A model generated the notes under the pieces. That model was not told the origin of the DNA and made no database searches. It saw nothing but the letters and a program-made list of their open reading frames with translations. The translations under genes and the position numbers were made by a program. From Hyphomicrobiales bacterium (GTDB lineage: Bacteria; Pseudomonadota; Alphaproteobacteria; Rhizobiales; S144-23), in NCBI GenBank assembly GCA_015494375.1, contig WGBL01000411.1, positions 1 to 21,938 on the forward strand: a stretch of DNA of 21,938 nucleotides. Reading direction: 5' to 3'. This document shows, one piece after another, positions 21,821 through 21,938 of the stretch (positions within the stretch are counted from its first letter, which is position 1; every line of letters begins with the position of its first letter).

Positions 21821-21938
21821 GTGCTTAGGAGCCAGAGAATTGCCGCGCAATCCGGACGACGGCCTTGCGGCGACTTTGACTTCGAGTCGCCCTGTGGTTG
21901 GTATTGCTGCGCCGCCCGTAAGGGAAGGGAAGGGAATG

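Noticed and set aside
1..21938. Insertion sequence or prophage as the source of the repeats
   Set aside because: No transposase, integrase, terminal inverted repeats or target-site duplications were seen, and each spacer has its own repeat family.

Overview
This window is a GC-rich chromosomal segment of a sulfur-oxidising alphaproteobacterium. It is built around a full set of oxidative (reverse-type) dissimilatory sulfite reductase genes. The alphaproteobacterial placement, possibly Hyphomicrobiales, is an inference. It rests on codon and base use, the flavour of the flanking Hpt, cytochrome, MerR and acyl-CoA ligase genes, and interspersed palindromic spacer DNA of a kind common in that group. 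No rRNA, tRNA, CRISPR array, integrase or transposase gene is visible.

Layout. Positions 1-273 hold a tandem repeat and an AT-rich possible promoter. The + strand then carries dsrA (274-1623), dsrB, dsrE, dsrF, dsrH, dsrC, dsrM, dsrK, dsrL, dsrJ, dsrO, dsrP and dsrN (to 15966). This is the order of the classical purple-sulfur-bacterial dsr operon, but dsrR and dsrS are missing. After dsrN come a small exported monohaem cytochrome c and a stand-alone Hpt protein. A convergent minus-strand pair follows: an acyl carrier protein and a KAS II (FabF/NodE-like) enzyme. The window ends with a plus-strand acyl-CoA ligase overlapped by a MerR-type regulator.

How the genes work together. DsrC carries sulfur as a persulfide or trisulfide and is loaded through DsrEFH, whose two key cysteines are present. 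The membrane complex DsrMKJOP takes electrons from and reprocesses DsrC. DsrAB, with siroheme-amide made by DsrN, oxidises sulfur to sulfite. DsrL, without a rubredoxin domain, links DsrAB electrons to NAD(P). DsrEFH plus DsrL marks the oxidative direction.

The unusual feature is the DNA between and at the edges of the genes. In sulfur oxidisers dsr genes are usually tightly packed. Here the operon is inflated by long spacers (dsrA-dsrB about 625 nt, dsrC-dsrM about 800 nt, dsrL-dsrJ about 465 nt). Most of the spacers hold their own private, degenerate tandem repeat, with units of roughly 8-65 bp. Duplications often include a stop codon (dsrE, dsrF, dsrL, dsrP, merR) or a ribosome-binding site plus start codon (dsrM, dsrK, dsrN), making decoy starts. 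Inside genes the same process appears only in multiples of 3 bp: DsrA 18 bp, DsrO eight 15-bp units, DsrN 24 and 15 bp, Hpt 15 bp. The DsrO case puts about 85 residues of pentapeptide repeats and low-complexity sequence ahead of its Tat motif. This genome-wide-looking microduplication habit is the main thing here that known features do not explain.
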